A stretch of 64,000 nt of DNA, from assembly GCF_900105335.1 (NCBI RefSeq), contig NZ_LT629770.1, positions 186,001-250,000 on the forward strand, given 5' to 3'. This document shows, piece by piece, positions 20,800 through 30,527 of the stretch; positions within the stretch are counted from its first letter, which is position 1; each line of letters begins with the position of its first letter. Position numbers and translations under genes: made by a program. This stretch comes from Microbacterium paraoxydans (lineage in GTDB: Bacteria > Actinomycetota > Actinomycetes > Actinomycetales > Microbacteriaceae). The notes under the pieces were generated by a model, which was given only the letters and a program-made list of their open reading frames with translations, did no database searches and was not told the origin of the DNA.

Positions 20800-22659
20800 T
20801 CAGGCCTTGTGGCGGGGCTTCCGGAAGGGCTTCTCCTCGCGGTCGCGGTCGCGGTCGCGGGGCGCCGGGCGATCGTCGCGGTCGCGCCGATCGGTCCGGT
20901 CGTAGCGGGCCGGCCGGCCGCGGCCCTCGCCGTCGCGCGAGGACGAGCCGCGCCGTGCGCCGGGACCGCGGTCAGGGGCGATCTCGATCAGCCGTCCCGA
21001 GATGCGGGTGTCGCGCAGCTTGTCGAGGACGGCGGGGTCGAGGTTCGCCGGGAGCTCGACGATCGAGAAGTCGGGACGGATGTTGATCGCGCCGAAGTCG
21101 TCGCGGCCCAGACCGCCCTCGTTCGCGAGCGCGCCCACGATCTGCCGCGGCTCGACGCGGTGCCGCCGACCCACCTCGATGCGGTACGGGGTGTAGTCGC
21201 CGCGGCTGCGACGCTCCCGGGGTTCCCGGGGCTCCCGCGTCTGCCGCTCGCGCGGCGGGCGGTTGTCCGCGGCGACCGCCTGCGACAGGGCGTCGTCTGC
21301 GGGGTCGAGGAGCAGCGGGGTGGAGCCCTGGGCGACCACGGCGAGAGCGGCCGCGACGTCGCCCTCCGGCACGTCGTGATGCCGCACGTAGTGGGCGATG
21401 ATGTCGCGGAACGCGTCGATGCGCGACGTCTCCGACAGTGCAGTCGTGATGGCGTCGTCGAAGCGCGCGAGCCTCGTCGTGTTCACGTCCTCGGTGCTCG
21501 GCAGCTGCATCTGCGTGGGCTGCTGCCGCGTCGCCTTCTCGATGTGCTTGAGCAGGTAGCGCTCCCGCGGGGTGATGAAGCTGATCGCGTCGCCCGTCCG
21601 CCCGGCCCGCCCGGTCCGTCCGATGCGGTGCACGTACGACTCGGTGTCGGTGGGGATGTCGAAGTTGACGACGTGACTGATGCGCTCGACGTCGAGTCCG
21701 CGGGCGGCGACGTCTGTCGCGACGAGGATGTCGAGCTTCCCGTCCTTGAGCTGGTTCACGCTGCGCTCGCGCTGCACCTGCGGCACGTCGCCGTTGATCG
21801 CGGCGGCGGAGTACCCGCGGGCGCGGAGCTTCTCGGCCAGGGTCTCGGTCTCGTTCTTCGTGCGGACGAAGACGATCATGCCGTCGAAGTTCTCCACCTC
21901 GAGGATGCGGGTCAGCGCGTCCACCTTCTGCGCATACGAGACGACGAGGTAGCGCTGGGTGATGTTCGTGTTGGTCGCGGTCTTGGACTTGACCGTGATC
22001 TCCTCCGGGTCGCGGAGGTACTGCTGCGCGAGACGGCGGATCTGCGCGGGCATCGTGGCGGAGAACAGGGCGACCTGCTTCTCCTCGGGGGTCTGAGCGA
22101 GGATCTGCTCGACGTCCTCCGCGAAGCCCATCTTCAGCATCTCGTCCGCCTCGTCGAGGACGAGGTACTGCAGCTCCGAGAGGTCGAGGGTGCCCTTGGC
22201 CAGGTGGTCCATGATGCGGCCGGGGGTGCCGACCACGACGTGCACGCCGCGGCGGAGTGCGGAGAGCTGGACACCGTATCCCTGACCGCCGTAGACGGGC
22301 AGCACGTGCACGCCCTTCATGCGGGAGGCGTACGACTCGAACGCCTCGCAGACCTGCAGCGCGAGCTCACGGGTCGGGGCGAGGACGAGGGCCTGCGGCG
22401 TCTTCTGCGCGATGTCGAGCCGCTCCAGCACGGGCAGGGCGAAGGCGGCGGTCTTGCCGGTTCCGGTCTGCGCCATGCCGACCACGTCGCGGCCGGCAAG
22501 CAGCGTCGGGATGGTCGCGGCCTGGATGGGCGAGGGGGTCTCGTAGCCGAGATCCTTGATGGCCTTGAGGACCGGCCCGGTGATGCCGAGGTCCTCGAAT
22601 CCGGGGGTGGCAGGGGACTCGTCGGGGGCGTCGGCGGGGGTCACTTCTTCAGGGGTCAC
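20800..22659 (-). CDS. DEAD-box ATP-dependent RNA helicase with DbpA-type C-terminus
   Basis: A 619-residue helicase: Q motif (FEDLGITGPVLKAIKDLGYETPSPIQ region), Walker A AQTGTGKTA, DEAD box VLDEADEML, SAT motif and the C-terminal RecA lobe ending HRIGRTGRAGRTG. After a linker, residues about 485-565 form a DbpA-like RNA-binding domain (YTPYRIEVGRRHRVEPRQIV), and the tail is an Arg/Asp-rich region encoded by repeated hexamers. The layout matches DeaD/CsdA-type helicases acting in ribosome assembly or cold-stress mRNA remodelling. It is leaderless-like, with TACCCT 6 bases before the GTG. Confidence 0.94.
   Translation of the reverse strand: MTPEEVTPADAPDESPATPGFEDLGITGPVLKAIKDLGYETPSPIQAATIPTLLAGRDVVGMAQTGTGKTAAFALPVLERLDIAQKTPQALVLAPTRELALQVCEAFESYASRMKGVHVLPVYGGQGYGVQLSALRRGVHVVVGTPGRIMDHLAKGTLDLSELQYLVLDEADEMLKMGFAEDVEQILAQTPEEKQVALFSATMPAQIRRLAQQYLRDPEEITVKSKTATNTNITQRYLVVSYAQKVDALTRILEVENFDGMIVFVRTKNETETLAEKLRARGYSAAAINGDVPQVQRERSVNQLKDGKLDILVATDVAARGLDVERISHVVNFDIPTDTESYVHRIGRTGRAGRTGDAISFITPRERYLLKHIEKATRQQPTQMQLPSTEDVNTTRLARFDDAITTALSETSRIDAFRDIIAHYVRHHDVPEGDVAAALAVVAQGSTPLLLDPADDALSQAVAADNRPPRERQTREPREPRERRSRGDYTPYRIEVGRRHRVEPRQIVGALANEGGLGRDDFGAINIRPDFSIVELPANLDPAVLDKLRDTRISGRLIEIAPDRGPGARRGSSSRDGEGRGRPARYDRTDRRDRDDRPAPRDRDRDREEKPFRKPRHKA
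20837..20860. repeat. (TCGCGG)4 tandem hexamer in the helicase tail
   Basis: Four perfect hexamers on the plus strand, read on the minus strand as alternating Arg-Asp codons. Copy number could vary without breaking the frame. Confidence 0.9.
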
Positions 22660-22665
22660 TTCCCA

Positions 22666-22671
22666 AGGGTA
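22666..22671 (-). promoter_or_regulatory. -10 element, leaderless start of the DEAD-box gene
   Basis: TACCCT on the minus strand, 6 bases before the GTG at 22659, which supports that start over a second GTG five codons inside. Confidence 0.5.
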
Positions 22672-22705
22672 GCGCGCCCGGCCCCCCGATTCCTGTGGGG
22701 CCGGC

Positions 22706-24406
22706 TCAGACCCCCGACGTGAGGGCGAGCAGCTTCTCCTTCACCTGCCGGCGGAGCACCTTCCCGATCAGGGACTTCGGCAGCTCGTCGACGACGAAGA
22801 CGCGGCGCGGCACCTTGTACGGGGTGAGGATGCTGCGGGCGTACTCGCGGATCGCCTCCACGTCGACATCGGCGCCGGGGTCGACGACGATCGCCGCGAC
22901 GACCTCCTCGCCCGAGTGGTCGCTGGGCAGTCCGACGACCGCGGCGTCCGCGACCGACGGATGCTGGCGCAGCGCGTTCTCCACCTCGGTCGGGGCGACG
23001 TTGAAGCCGCCGGTGATGATGAGCTCCTTGATGCGGTCGACGATGCGCACGAATCCGGCGTCGTCGATCGTGACGATGTCGCCGGTCCGGTACCAGCCAT
23101 CGACGAACACGGCCTCGGTCTCCTCCGGCTTGCCGTAGTACCCGGAGAAGACCTGGGGGCCGCGCACGACGAGTTCGCCGGCGGAACCGGCCGGGACGTC
23201 CTCGGTGGGGTTCTCCGGATCGACGACGCGGCACTCCGTCCCGGGGAGCGGGAGCCCCACCGTGCCGGGGACGCGGTTGTCGGCCACCGGGTTCGCCATG
23301 AGCACGGGCGAGCACTCGCTCAGACCGTAGCCCTCGACAAGGTAGCCGTGCGTGGCGGCCTCGAACGGGACGACGAGCTCGTGCGGCAGGGCCATGGCTC
23401 CGGAGATCGCGACCTCGATGCCCTCGAGCGAGACGCCCTTGGCGTTGGCGGCCGCGAGCAGCCGGTCGGCGATGGGCGGCACGAGCGGCAGGAAGGTCGC
23501 GGGGTGCTTCTTGACCACGTCCAGCACGAGATCGGGATCGAACTTCGGGAACAGCACCAGACGTGCCCCCATCGACATGGCGAAGGTGAGGCAGAGCGTC
23601 AGGCCGTAGGCGTGGAACATGGGCAACACGGCGTACACGACGCAGCCCTTGCCGCGCTGGATGGACGGGACCCACGCCTGGGACTGGGCCGCGTTGGCGA
23701 GGAGGTTGCGGTGCGTGAGGGCGGCGCCCTTCGGCGTGCCGGTGGTCCCGGACGTGTACTGGATGATCGCCAGGTCGTCCGTGCCCGGCTGCGGATGCGA
23801 GGCGGGGATCGGGGCACCGGCGAGTACCGACTCCCAGAGGACGGTGCCGCGGACGCGCTCGGTCAGTGCGGCGCGCGACTCCCTCGCCTTCGCGACCGGC
23901 AGCCGGAGGGCGAAGCGGGTGAGGGCCGGCATGGCCCGCGTAACGTCGACCGAGATGAGTGTGGAGACGGCGAGGTCGCTCGGGAACTCCTGCACCGTCG
24001 CGACGACCTTGTTCCAGACGATCGCGTGCTTGGCGCCGTGGTCCTCGAACTGCTTGCGCAGCTCGCGAGGGGTGTAGAGCGGGTTGTGCTCGACCACGAC
24101 CGCACCGAGACGCAGCACGGCGTAGAACGCGATGATGTGCTGCGGACAGTTCGGCAGGACGATGGCGACGGGATCGCCCGCACGGACGCCGAGATCCCGG
24201 AGCCCCGCGGCGGCGCGATCGATCGCCTCCTGCAGCTGTGCGTAGGTGGTCTCCCTGCCGAAGAACTGCAGAGCCGGGGCATCGGGGTAGTCGCGGGCCG
24301 AGGCGGCGACGATGTCCACGAGGGAGCCGCTGACGGGGGCGAGGTCCTCCGGAACGCCGTCGGCGTAGCTGGCGATCCACGGGCGAGGGGGCTGGAACGT
24401 GCTCAC
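22706..24406 (-). CDS. Long-chain fatty-acid--CoA ligase (AMP-forming)
   Basis: A 566-residue ANL-superfamily enzyme that activates a carboxylate as acyl-AMP and then acyl-CoA. The P-loop-like motif IIQYTSGTTGTPKGAALTH, the A5 motif EGYGLSECSPV, A7/A8 GWYRTGD...FVRIVDRIKELIITGG and the C-terminal catalytic Lys in DELPKSLIGKVLRRQ are all intact. Fatty acids are the likely substrate by family; chain length is not visible. It is divergent from gatC and followed on the same strand by the helicase. Confidence 0.92.
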   Translation of the reverse strand: MSTFQPPRPWIASYADGVPEDLAPVSGSLVDIVAASARDYPDAPALQFFGRETTYAQLQEAIDRAAAGLRDLGVRAGDPVAIVLPNCPQHIIAFYAVLRLGAVVVEHNPLYTPRELRKQFEDHGAKHAIVWNKVVATVQEFPSDLAVSTLISVDVTRAMPALTRFALRLPVAKARESRAALTERVRGTVLWESVLAGAPIPASHPQPGTDDLAIIQYTSGTTGTPKGAALTHRNLLANAAQSQAWVPSIQRGKGCVVYAVLPMFHAYGLTLCLTFAMSMGARLVLFPKFDPDLVLDVVKKHPATFLPLVPPIADRLLAAANAKGVSLEGIEVAISGAMALPHELVVPFEAATHGYLVEGYGLSECSPVLMANPVADNRVPGTVGLPLPGTECRVVDPENPTEDVPAGSAGELVVRGPQVFSGYYGKPEETEAVFVDGWYRTGDIVTIDDAGFVRIVDRIKELIITGGFNVAPTEVENALRQHPSVADAAVVGLPSDHSGEEVVAAIVVDPGADVDVEAIREYARSILTPYKVPRRVFVVDELPKSLIGKVLRRQVKEKLLALTSGV

Positions 24407-24412
24407 GCGCCC

Positions 24413-24418
24413 AGCTTA
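24413..24418 (-). promoter_or_regulatory. -10 element, leaderless start of the acyl-CoA ligase gene
   Basis: TAAGCT on the minus strand, 6 bases before the GTG at 24406; back to back with the gatC promoter 40 bases away. Confidence 0.5.
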
Positions 24419-24458
24419 GGCGGGCCGCGCCGCGCCGAGCGGCGGGCGGCTCGCCAAC

Positions 24459-24464
24459 TAGACT
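24459..24464 (+). promoter_or_regulatory. -10 element, leaderless start of gatC
   Basis: TAGACT, spacer GGGGGC, then the GTG at 24471. It would drive the gatCAB operon. Confidence 0.55.
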
Positions 24465-24470
24465 GGGGGC

Positions 24471-24770
24471 GTGTCTGAAATCACCCCTGATCTTGTGCGC
24501 CATCTCGGCGTGCTCGCGCGCATCCAGCTGAACGACGACGAGGTGACGCGGCTCACGGGCCAGCTCGACGCCATCGTCGACAACATCGCCAAGGTGTCCG
24601 AGGTCGCGACCGCTGATGTCGCCGCGACCAGCCACCCGATCCCGCTGAGCAACGTGTTCCGTCCCGACGTGGTCGGCGAGACGCTCACGCACGAGCAGGT
24701 GCTGCAGAACGCCCCGGACCAGGCCGACGGCCGGTTCCGCGTCACCGCGATCCTGGGAGAAGAGCAGTGA
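24471..24770 (+). CDS. gatC: Asp-tRNA(Asn)/Glu-tRNA(Gln) amidotransferase subunit C
   Basis: The small subunit that clamps GatA and GatB. The 99 residues are standard, with [21 protein letters not shown] at the N-terminus and the C-terminal [17 protein letters not shown] tail. First gene of a gatC-gatA-gatB operon that makes Gln-tRNA (and possibly Asn-tRNA) by transamidation. Its stop overlaps the gatA start (GTGA). Confidence 0.96.
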   Translation: MSEITPDLVRHLGVLARIQLNDDEVTRLTGQLDAIVDNIAKVSEVATADVAATSHPIPLSNVFRPDVVGETLTHEQVLQNAPDQADGRFRVTAILGEEQ

Positions 24771-26284
24771 GCGACATCATCCGGCTGACCGCGGCGGAGC
24801 TCGCCGACAAGCTCGCGGCGCGGGAGCTCTCCAGCGTCGAGGCCACGCAGGCGCACCTCGACCGGATCGCACAGGTCGACGGCGACGTCCATGCGTTCCT
24901 GCACGTCAACGAGCACGCGCTCGACGCGGCAGCCGACATCGACGCCCGTCGCGCCGCGGGGGAGGACCTCGGGCCGATCGCCGGTGTCCCGCTCGCGATC
25001 AAGGACGTGCTCGTCACGACCGATCAGCCGACCACGAGCGGCTCGCGGATCCTCGAGGGGTACCGTTCGCCCTACGACGCGACGGTCGTGGCCCGCTCCC
25101 GCGCCGCCGGCCTCATCGCGCTCGGCAAGACGAACATGGACGAGTTCGCGATGGGCTCGTCGACGGAGCACTCCGCCTACGGCCCGACCCGCAACCCCTG
25201 GGACCTCGACCGGATCCCCGGCGGTTCCGGCGGGGGCTCCGCCGCCGCCGTCGCCGCCTTCGAGGCCCCGCTCGCCCTCGGCTCCGACACCGGCGGTTCG
25301 ATCCGTCAGCCTGCGCACGTGACCGGAACGGTCGGCGTGAAGCCGACCTACGGGGGCGTCAGCCGCTACGGCGCGATCGCGCTGGCGTCGAGCCTCGACC
25401 AGGTCGGCCCGGTCACCCGCACGGTGCTCGATGCCGGTCTGCTGCACGACGCGATCGGCGGCCACGACCCGAAGGACTCCACGTCGCTCGACGAGCAGTG
25501 GCCGTCCTTCGCCGCGGCGGCACGCGAGGGTGCGCGCGGGGACGGCCTCAAGGGCCTCCGTGTCGGCGTCATCCGAGAGCTTCCCGACAGCGGCTTCCAG
25601 CCGGGGGTTGCGGCTTCGTTCCGCAGCGCCCTGGCCCTGCTGGAGGCGCAGGGTGCGGAGATCGTCGAGATCGGTGCACCGCACTTCGAGTACGGCGTCG
25701 CCGCCTACTACCTGATCCTCCCGGCCGAGGCCTCGAGCAACCTGGCCAAGTTCGACTCGGTCCGCTTCGGTCTCCGGGTCACCCCGGCGGGCAACCCGAC
25801 GGTGGAGGACGTGATGTCCGCCACGCGCGACGCCGGTTTCGGCGATGAGGTCAAGCGCCGCATCATCCTCGGCACCTACGCGCTGTCGGCCGGATACTAC
25901 GACGCGTACTACGGCAGCGCGCAGAAGGTCCGCACGCTGATCCAGCAGGACTTCGCCGCGGCCTTCGCCGATGTCGACGTCATCGCCACGCCGTCGGCCC
26001 CGACCACGGCCTTCAAGCTCGGCGAGAAGATCGACGACCCGCTGCAGATGTACCTGAACGACATCACCACGATCCCGGCGAACCTCGCCGGTGTCCCCGG
26101 TATCTCGATCCCGAGCGGTCTCTCGGATGACGACGGGCTGCCCGTCGGCATCCAGTTCCTCGCGCCGGCGCGAGAGGACGCCCGCCTCTACCGGGTGGGC
26201 GCCGCCCTCGAGACGCTGCTCGTGGACTCCTGGGGCGCGCCGCTGCTGTCCCGTGCCCCCCAGCTGGAAGGAGGCGCGCGCTGA
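24767..26284 (+). CDS. gatA: Asp-tRNA(Asn)/Glu-tRNA(Gln) amidotransferase subunit A
   Basis: Glutaminase subunit releasing ammonia for the transamidation. The 505-residue amidase-signature protein carries the Ser-cisSer-Lys triad: Lys in [10 protein letters not shown], and the two Ser in [21 protein letters not shown] / [12 protein letters not shown]. The GTG start overlaps the gatC stop and the stop overlaps the gatB ATG by one base (TGATG), so the three subunits are translationally coupled. Confidence 0.97.
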   Translation: MSDIIRLTAAELADKLAARELSSVEATQAHLDRIAQVDGDVHAFLHVNEHALDAAADIDARRAAGEDLGPIAGVPLAIKDVLVTTDQPTTSGSRILEGYRSPYDATVVARSRAAGLIALGKTNMDEFAMGSSTEHSAYGPTRNPWDLDRIPGGSGGGSAAAVAAFEAPLALGSDTGGSIRQPAHVTGTVGVKPTYGGVSRYGAIALASSLDQVGPVTRTVLDAGLLHDAIGGHDPKDSTSLDEQWPSFAAAAREGARGDGLKGLRVGVIRELPDSGFQPGVAASFRSALALLEAQGAEIVEIGAPHFEYGVAAYYLILPAEASSNLAKFDSVRFGLRVTPAGNPTVEDVMSATRDAGFGDEVKRRIILGTYALSAGYYDAYYGSAQKVRTLIQQDFAAAFADVDVIATPSAPTTAFKLGEKIDDPLQMYLNDITTIPANLAGVPGISIPSGLSDDDGLPVGIQFLAPAREDARLYRVGAALETLLVDSWGAPLLSRAPQLEGGAR

Positions 26285-27798
26285 TGGCCGCCGCCAAGCT
26301 CATGGACTTCGACAAGGCGCTCGAGCTGTTCGAGCCGGTCCTCGGATTCGAGGTGCACGTCGAGCTCAACACGAACACGAAGATGTTCTCCGACGCGCCC
26401 AACCCTGCGAACGAGGCGTACCACGCGGCGGAGCCGAACACCCTGATCGCGCCGGTGGACCTGGGCCTCCCCGGTGCGCTGCCGGTCGTCAACGAGACGG
26501 CCATCCGCTCGTCGATCAGCCTCGGCCTCGCGCTCGGCTGCTCGATCGCCGAGTCCAGCCGGTTCGCCCGGAAGAACTATTTCTACCCTGACCTCGGCAA
26601 GAACTATCAGATCTCCCAGTACGACGAGCCGATCGCCTTCGAGGGCTCGGTCGAGGTGGAGCTCGAGGACGGCACGATGGTGACGATCCCCATCGAGCGC
26701 GCGCACATGGAGGAGGACGCCGGCAAGCTCACGCACATGGGCGGCTCGACCGGTCGCATCCAGGGGGCGGAGTATTCGCTCGTCGACTACAACCGCGCCG
26801 GCGTCCCGCTCGTCGAGATCGTGACGAAGACGATCTTCGGCACCGAGCACCGGGCCCCCGAGGTCGCCAAGGCCTACGTCGCCGCGATCCGCGACATCGT
26901 CCGCGGACTCGGGATCTCCGAGGCTCGCCTCGAGCGCGGCAACCTGCGCTGCGACGCGAACGTCTCGCTGCGCCCTCGCGGTGCCGAGAAGCTCGGCACG
27001 CGCACCGAGACGAAGAACGTCAACTCGATGCGGTCGGTCGAGCGTGCGGTGCGCTACGAGATCCAGCGGCAGGCGCAGATCCTCGCCGACGGCGGCACCA
27101 TCATCCAGGAGACGCGGCACTGGCATGAGGACACCGGGACCACCTCTCCCGGCCGTCCGAAGTCGGACGCCGACGACTACCGGTACTTCCCGGAGCCCGA
27201 TCTGCTTCCGGTCCAGCCTCCCCGCGAGCTGATCGAGGAGCTGCGTGCGGCGCTGCCCGAGCAGCCCGTCGCTCGCCGTCGTCGGCTCATGGACGAGTGG
27301 GGCTTCACCCCGCTGGAGTTCCAGGACGTGCGCAACGGCGGCCTGCTCGACGTCGTCGAGGCCACGATCGCCGCCGGGGCCACGCCGGCCGCGGCACGGA
27401 AGTGGTGGACGGGGGAGATCACCCGCCTCGCCAACGCGCAGGAGAAGGATGCGGTCGACCTCGTCAGTCCGGAGAACGTCGCGGCGCTGCAGCAGCTCGT
27501 CGACGCCGGGACGCTGACCGACAAGCTCGCACGCCAGGTGCTGGAGGGCGTGATCGCCGGCGAGGGCACGCCGCAGGAGGTCGTCGACGCGCGCGGTCTC
27601 GCCGTCGTCTCGGACGACGGTGCGCTCATCGCGGCGATCGACGAGGCCCTCGCCGCACAGCCCGATGTGATGGCCAAGATCCAGGACGGCAAGGTCCAGG
27701 CCGCAGGTGCGATCATCGGTGCGGTCATGAAGGCCATGAAGGGCCAGGCCGACGCCGCCCGCGTCCGCGAACTCATCCTCGAGCGCGCCGCGCAGTGA
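26284..27798 (+). CDS. gatB: Asp-tRNA(Asn)/Glu-tRNA(Gln) amidotransferase subunit B
   Basis: tRNA-binding subunit that activates the mischarged amino acid. The 504-residue protein has the cradle domain with [20 protein letters not shown] and [19 protein letters not shown], the [14 protein letters not shown] and [13 protein letters not shown] segments, and the C-terminal YqeY-like tail domain ([14 protein letters not shown] onward). Last gene of gatCAB, followed by a terminator. Confidence 0.97.
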   Translation: MAAAKLMDFDKALELFEPVLGFEVHVELNTNTKMFSDAPNPANEAYHAAEPNTLIAPVDLGLPGALPVVNETAIRSSISLGLALGCSIAESSRFARKNYFYPDLGKNYQISQYDEPIAFEGSVEVELEDGTMVTIPIERAHMEEDAGKLTHMGGSTGRIQGAEYSLVDYNRAGVPLVEIVTKTIFGTEHRAPEVAKAYVAAIRDIVRGLGISEARLERGNLRCDANVSLRPRGAEKLGTRTETKNVNSMRSVERAVRYEIQRQAQILADGGTIIQETRHWHEDTGTTSPGRPKSDADDYRYFPEPDLLPVQPPRELIEELRAALPEQPVARRRRLMDEWGFTPLEFQDVRNGGLLDVVEATIAAGATPAAARKWWTGEITRLANAQEKDAVDLVSPENVAALQQLVDAGTLTDKLARQVLEGVIAGEGTPQEVVDARGLAVVSDDGALIAAIDEALAAQPDVMAKIQDGKVQAAGAIIGAVMKAMKGQADAARVRELILERAAQ

Positions 27799-27804
27799 TT
27801 CGTC

Positions 27805-27835
27805 CCCCTGGGCCTCGATGTCGGAGGCCCAGGGG
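27805..27835 (+). terminator. Terminator after gatB
   Basis: A perfect 12-bp stem (27805-27816 with 27824-27835) and a 7-base loop. Its right arm abuts the GACAAT that may be the -10 of the next gene, so end and start signals share DNA. Confidence 0.75.
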
Positions 27836-27840
27836 ACAAT
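27835..27840 (+). promoter_or_regulatory. -10 element of the DNA polymerase IV gene
   Basis: GACAAT with spacer GGGTTC before the ATG at 27847. Its first base is the last base of the gatB terminator stem. No SOS-box-like sequence is evident next to it. Confidence 0.35.
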
Positions 27841-27846
27841 GGGTTC

Positions 27847-29103
27847 ATGGGACACGGTGATGGCAGAGGCCGCATGGTGTCCTCGGCCGACGCCGACGAT
27901 ACGGGAACGCGCATCCTCCACGTCGACATGGACGCGTTCTATGCTGCCGTCGAAGTGCTGGACGACCCGAGTCTCCGCGGACTGCCGCTGATCATCGGGT
28001 CACCGGACGGGCGCTCCGTGGTCTCCAGCGCCTCCTACGAGGCACGGAGCTACGGCGTGCGCTCCGCGATGCCCGTGTCGCAGGCCGTGCGGCTGTGCCC
28101 GACGGCACGTATCGTCCCGCCGCACTTCCACCGGTACCAAGAGGTGTCGCGGCAGGTGATGGCGATCTTCGAGTCGTTCACGCCGCTCGTGGAGCCGCTG
28201 TCGGTGGACGAGGCGTTCCTCGACGTGCAGGGTGTGCGCCGGCTCTGGGGGAGCCCCGCCCGGATTGCGGCCCAGATCCGTGACCGCGTCCTCGCCGAGG
28301 TCGGCATCACGTGCAGCGTCGGCGTGGCCGCGACCAAGCACGTGGCGAAGATGGCGTCGACCATGGCCAAGCCGGACGGGATGCTCGTGGTCGCGGAACA
28401 CGACACCCTCGCCTTCCTCGCGCCGCGCCCCGTGCGAGCGCTGTGGGGCGTGGGGCCGAAGGCGGCGGAGGCCCTGGAGGCCCGGGGTCTGCGCTCGATC
28501 GGCGACCTCCGCACCGCATCGCCCGAGATGCTGGACCGCGCCGTGGGGCCGGCGCTGAGTGCCCGCCTGGCGCAGCTGGCGCGGGGGGAGGACGCCCGCG
28601 CGGTGGACACCGAGCGCGTGGAGAAGAGCATCGGCCACGAGGAGACCTTCGACCACGACGTCACGGACCGGGCGTTCCTCCGCGCCGAGCTGCTCCGGCT
28701 GGCCGATCGCGTGGGCGCGCGCCTGCGCCGGGCCGGGTGGGAGACCTCCACGGTCGCGATCAAGATCCGCTTCGACGACTTCCGCACCGTCACCCGCTCG
28801 CAGACGCTGGCGGAGCCGACCGCCGTCGGCCAGCGCATCGGCGAGGCCGCGCAGGGCCTGTTCGCGCTCATCGAGCGTCGTGATCCCATCCGCCTCGTGG
28901 GAGTCCGTGCCGAGAACCTCCGGCCCGCGGGAGGCAGCGCGCTGGCGCTGTGGGACGAGGACGAGGACTGGCGCAAGGTCGAAGGGGCCGTCGACGAGGC
29001 CATGGCGCGGTTCGGTTCGGCGACGATCAGCAGGGCGCGCCACATCGGACGGGGCGAGGGGCGGGGCTCCGCGCGGCATCCGAAGGACCACGGCGTCGAT
29101 TGA
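27847..29103 (+). CDS. dinB: DNA polymerase IV (Y family)
   Basis: Error-prone translesion polymerase. The 418-residue protein shows both catalytic carboxylate motifs, ILHVDMDAFYAAVEVL and LSVDEAFLDVQGV, the YEARSYGVRSAMPVSQA finger segment, ATKHVAKMASTMAKPDG, an HhH region (RALWGVGPKAAEALEARG) and a little-finger domain. The C-terminus ends without an obvious beta-clamp-binding peptide (last residues GSARHPKDHGVD), although an internal site is possible. The first 17 residues before RILHVDM are non-conserved; the ATG at 27847 is chosen from the N6 spacing to GACAAT. Confidence 0.93.
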   Translation: MGHGDGRGRMVSSADADDTGTRILHVDMDAFYAAVEVLDDPSLRGLPLIIGSPDGRSVVSSASYEARSYGVRSAMPVSQAVRLCPTARIVPPHFHRYQEVSRQVMAIFESFTPLVEPLSVDEAFLDVQGVRRLWGSPARIAAQIRDRVLAEVGITCSVGVAATKHVAKMASTMAKPDGMLVVAEHDTLAFLAPRPVRALWGVGPKAAEALEARGLRSIGDLRTASPEMLDRAVGPALSARLAQLARGEDARAVDTERVEKSIGHEETFDHDVTDRAFLRAELLRLADRVGARLRRAGWETSTVAIKIRFDDFRTVTRSQTLAEPTAVGQRIGEAAQGLFALIERRDPIRLVGVRAENLRPAGGSALALWDEDEDWRKVEGAVDEAMARFGSATISRARHIGRGEGRGSARHPKDHGVD

Positions 29104-29128
29104 GCGCCCGTGGAAGGCCACTGTCGGC

Positions 29129-29134
29129 TACCGT
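29129..29134 (+). promoter_or_regulatory. -10 element, leaderless start of the GerW-like gene
   Basis: TACCGT, spacer GGGAAC, then the ATG at 29141; this supports that start within a longer open frame. Confidence 0.5.
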
Positions 29135-29140
29135 GGGAAC

Positions 29141-29458
29141 ATGCCGAACATTGCACTGGAACTCGGGAATCAGGTCGCGTCCTTCGGCGTGAAGAGCGCG
29201 TACGGGGAACCGCAGGAGATCGACGGCGTCACCGTCACTCCGGTGGCGTTCACCTACGCGGGCTTCGGCGGAGCCAGCGGTGACGGCGGAGAAGGCGGTG
29301 GAGGTGGTGGCGTCTCGGTACCGGTCGGCGTCTACGTCCGGCGCGAGGAGGGGCTGCGCTTCGAGCCGAACATCGTGACGCTGCTCGTCGTCGCCGTGCC
29401 CTTCGTCTGGGTCGCCGGTCGGGCTCTCACGCGCATCATCCGTGCCCTCAAGAAGTGA
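29141..29458 (+). CDS. GerW/YtfJ-like small protein
   Basis: A 105-residue protein resembling the GerW (YtfJ) family: VKSAYGEPQEIDGVTVTPVA, a glycine-rich loop (about 50-62), then VSVPVGVYVRREEGLRFEPN and a C-terminal hydrophobic helix (about 80-96) likely inserted in the membrane. In Bacillus YtfJ is tied to spore germination, but the family is widespread in non-sporulating actinobacteria, where its role is unknown. The last 17 bases overlap the next gene's proposed start. Confidence 0.78.
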   Translation: MPNIALELGNQVASFGVKSAYGEPQEIDGVTVTPVAFTYAGFGGASGDGGEGGGGGGVSVPVGVYVRREEGLRFEPNIVTLLVVAVPFVWVAGRALTRIIRALKK

Positions 29459-30023
29459 TGATGCGGTCGCAGCGGCGCTCTCGCACGCGGCGACGCTGAT
29501 CGCGGAGGACGTCCGCGCCCTCGCGGCGTCCAATCCCGTCGTGCTGATCGACGGGGGGAGCGGTGCAGGCAAGACCTCTCTGGCCGCGCGCGTGGCGCGA
29601 GCCTGGCCGGTCACCGGACGCGTGCAGGTCATCGCCCTGGACTCCCTCTACCCGGGCTGGGACGGGCTCGATGACGGGGCGGAACGCGCGCTCGATGGCA
29701 TCCTCCGCCCGCACGGGCGCGGACTCCTCGGGACCTGGCGTCGATGGGATTGGGACCGCGGCGAGGAGGCGGAGACCCACGCCGTCGATCCGGCCCTCGG
29801 CGTCATCGTCGAGGGCAGCGGGATCCTGCGGCCCTCGACCGCACGCCTGGCCGACGTCCGGATCTGGGTGGAGTCCGGCGAGTCGTCGCGGAAGGCCCGT
29901 GCGCTGGCGCGGGATGGGGACACCTACCGCCCGCACTGGGACCGGTGGGCGGCGCAGGAGCGCCGTCACCTCGAGCGAGACCGTCCGAGGGAACTCGCCA
30001 CTCGCGTGATCGAGGTCCCCTGA
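29442..30023 (+). CDS. P-loop NTPase, uridine-kinase-like
   Basis: A 193-residue protein with a Walker A motif VLIDGGSGAGKTSLAARVA (near 32-51) and a segment VIALDSLYPGWDGLDDG that sits where uridine and pantothenate kinases bind substrate. The C-terminal RPHWDRWAAQERRHLERDRP helix is also kinase-like. It likely phosphorylates a nucleoside or other small molecule, but the substrate cannot be named. The GTG start overlaps the preceding gene by 17 bases and lacks a clear RBS; no better in-frame start precedes the P-loop. Confidence 0.78.
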   Translation: MPSRSDDAVAAALSHAATLIAEDVRALAASNPVVLIDGGSGAGKTSLAARVARAWPVTGRVQVIALDSLYPGWDGLDDGAERALDGILRPHGRGLLGTWRRWDWDRGEEAETHAVDPALGVIVEGSGILRPSTARLADVRIWVESGESSRKARALARDGDTYRPHWDRWAAQERRHLERDRPRELATRVIEVP

Positions 30024-30029
30024 TTCCGC

Positions 30030-30527
30030 TCAGCGGAGGGCATCGGCGTCGCTCTCGTCGACGGCCTCGATGAGCAGCTCGAGACGGTATCCCAGCCAGT
30101 CATACACCGCCTGACCGTCACCGCCGACGTCGGGTTCGTCGTCGGTGATCCCGAGCCGCGTGGCGATGACGAGCCGGATGGCGGTGAGGGTGCGGAGCCA
30201 CGCGTCCACGTCCTCGCGGCGTACGACGACGTCGCGGGGAACACGGGCACCCTCATCGGTCACCTCGGCGTCGGGGTCGAACACCTGCAGCGCCGTGCGC
30301 ATCACCCGCGCATCGTGGAGCCGGCGGTCGAGGAGATCCGCGCGGGTGGCCGACGCGAAGGCGGCCGAAGCCTCGTCATCGTCCGGGTAGGCGTTCGGGG
30401 TCAGCCGCGCCACCCCAGGGTCGCCGCCTTCGGAATCCCGGAGCAGGTCCATGAAGTCATCGACGAGCCGGGCCAGGTGCATGCCCTCGATCGTGGCGAC
30501 CGAGACGGTGATCGGTGGGGTGTTCAT
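30030..30527 (-). CDS. DUF2017-like protein
   Basis: A 165-residue soluble, acidic, mainly helical protein of unknown function. It matches my memory of the actinobacterial DUF2017 family, which regularly follows clpS. The segments DFMDLLRDSEGGDPGVARLTPNAY and ALQVFDPDAEVTD are distinctive. The ATG at 30527 has AGGAAGG six bases upstream and overlaps the clpS stop (ATGA). This tight coupling hints at a role linked to N-degron proteolysis, which is inference only. Confidence 0.8.
   Translation of the reverse strand: MNTPPITVSVATIEGMHLARLVDDFMDLLRDSEGGDPGVARLTPNAYPDDDEASAAFASATRADLLDRRLHDARVMRTALQVFDPDAEVTDEGARVPRDVVVRREDVDAWLRTLTAIRLVIATRLGITDDEPDVGGDGQAVYDWLGYRLELLIEAVDESDADALR

Noticed and set aside
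20837..20860. Tandem TCGCGG hexamers considered as a CRISPR-like or regulatory repeat
   Set aside because: The repeats have no spacers and encode Arg-Asp repeats in the basic tail of the DEAD-box helicase.
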